NCBI GenBank assembly: GCA_017999015.1
Contig: JAGOBZ010000221.1
Coordinates: 1-5,594, forward strand
Direction of reading: 5' to 3'
DNA from: Kiritimatiellia bacterium
Lineage (GTDB): Bacteria; Verrucomicrobiota; Kiritimatiellia; RFP12; UBA1067
DNA length: 5,594 bases
Shown here: positions 5,214 to 5,594 of the stretch, in pieces
Layout of the letters: every line of letters begins with the position of its first letter
How positions within the stretch are numbered: position 1 is the first letter of the stretch
Position numbers and translations under genes: made by a program
Notes under the pieces: model-generated
What the model was told of the DNA's origin: nothing
What the model saw: only the letters and a program-made list of their open reading frames with translations
Database searches by the model: none

Positions 5214-5594
5214 TTATGGTGTCGTGGTCTCGGTGTACGCGATCATGTAGTCCTGGGTGACGCCGCTCTTACCGTGTTCCTCGCCCTGGCTCGGCAGGTC
5301 CGAGAAGTCTGAACTGCTGTCCAATCCGCAGTGCTGGACGGTGACGACGTTCGAGCCCGTGCCCATCGAACCGGTGAAGTTGTCCAGCGCGGCGCGCAGG
5401 GCGTCGTCTGCGGCGCGGGCGTTCGCGTCCGTGTCGGTGTAGGCATCGATCTGGACGCGGGCGATGGCTTGGCCAATGCCGCCGTCAACGTCGCGCAGGT
5501 GCTGGCTGGACACCTGGAAGTACACGAGGTATGGCGCGGTCGGCCCCTGCGGCACCCAGCCGCGGCGGTACACACGCGCGCCGAAGATGGCGGC
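5214..5594 (-). CDS. DUF3168-like tail completion/terminator protein (5' partial)
   Basis: Probably the tail completion (terminator) protein, which caps the tail tube at the head-proximal end and helps join tail to head. The frame stays open to the right edge, so the true start lies outside. The first in-frame GTG (5573) is not a good start, because the conserved-looking stretch before it (AAIFGARVYRRGWVPQG) matches the usual DUF3168 N-terminal pattern of a small helix followed by V-Y and V-P-Q-G. After that come APYLVYFQVSSQ and then RVQIDAYTDTDANARAADDALRAAL, the typical strand 'rvqid.y' followed by a helix rich in Ala/Asp. The visible 126 residues cover most of a family usually 120-150 residues long. 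It ends in TAA, 22 bases before the tail tube start, which fits the order terminator, tube, chaperone. The family call rests on pattern recognition. A gpU-like terminator is the alternative and implies the same role. Confidence 0.75.
   Translation of the reverse strand, partial: AAIFGARVYRRGWVPQGPTAPYLVYFQVSSQHLRDVDGGIGQAIARVQIDAYTDTDANARAADDALRAALDNFTGSMGTGSNVVTVQHCGLDSSSDFSDLPSQGEEHGKSGVTQDYMIAYTETTTP

Noticed and set aside
1..5594. CRISPR array, tRNA, insertion sequence, defence or lysogeny genes
   Set aside because: No direct-repeat array, tRNA-like fold, transposase, integrase or repressor pattern was seen on either strand. The whole window is accounted for by tail genes.

Overview
The window is a compact stretch of a siphovirus-type (long, non-contractile tail) tail morphogenesis module. 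Every supported gene lies on the minus strand, so transcription runs from position 5594 towards position 1. The DNA is GC-rich with strongly G/C-biased third codon positions. Genes abut or overlap, and no gap exceeds about 25 bases. No integrase, repressor, tRNA, host gene or attachment site is visible, so the sequence cannot say whether this is a prophage or a free phage. The host is probably a high-GC bacterium. The tape measure and the genes after it resemble, from memory, tail modules of planctomycete and other environmental high-GC prophages; that is an inference without a search behind it.

Layout in transcription order: (1) a DUF3168-like tail completion/terminator protein, whose 5' end is cut off by the right edge (5594-5214); (2) the major tail tube protein (5191-4790); (3) a tail assembly chaperone of the lambda gpG type (4770-4417); (4) a lambda gpT-like extension in the -1 frame (4420-4073) with no start signal of its own, reached through a textbook programmed -1 frameshift signal; (5) the 607-residue tape measure protein (4092-2269); (6) a 288-residue tail protein of unknown function, coupled to the tape measure by an ATGA overlap (2272-1406); (7) a 306-residue protein with a Gly/Thr-rich linker (1396-476); (8) a cysteine-cluster protein that starts at 474 and runs off the left edge without a stop.

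The genes fit one assembly line. The G and GT chaperones coat the tape measure, the tube protein polymerises around it, and the terminator caps the tube at the head-proximal end. The three genes after the tape measure occupy the place where tail-tip/baseplate genes normally sit, but I do not recognise them as canonical Dit, Tal or lambda M/L/K/I proteins. The strongest observation is the frameshift cassette: heptamer GGGAAAC at 4426-4420 directly before the G stop codon, an 8-nt spacer, and a 14-bp GC-rich stem-loop at 4411-4367. The least described parts are the three post-tape-measure proteins, including the partial gene at the left edge with a C-x2-C-x-C-x2-C cluster.
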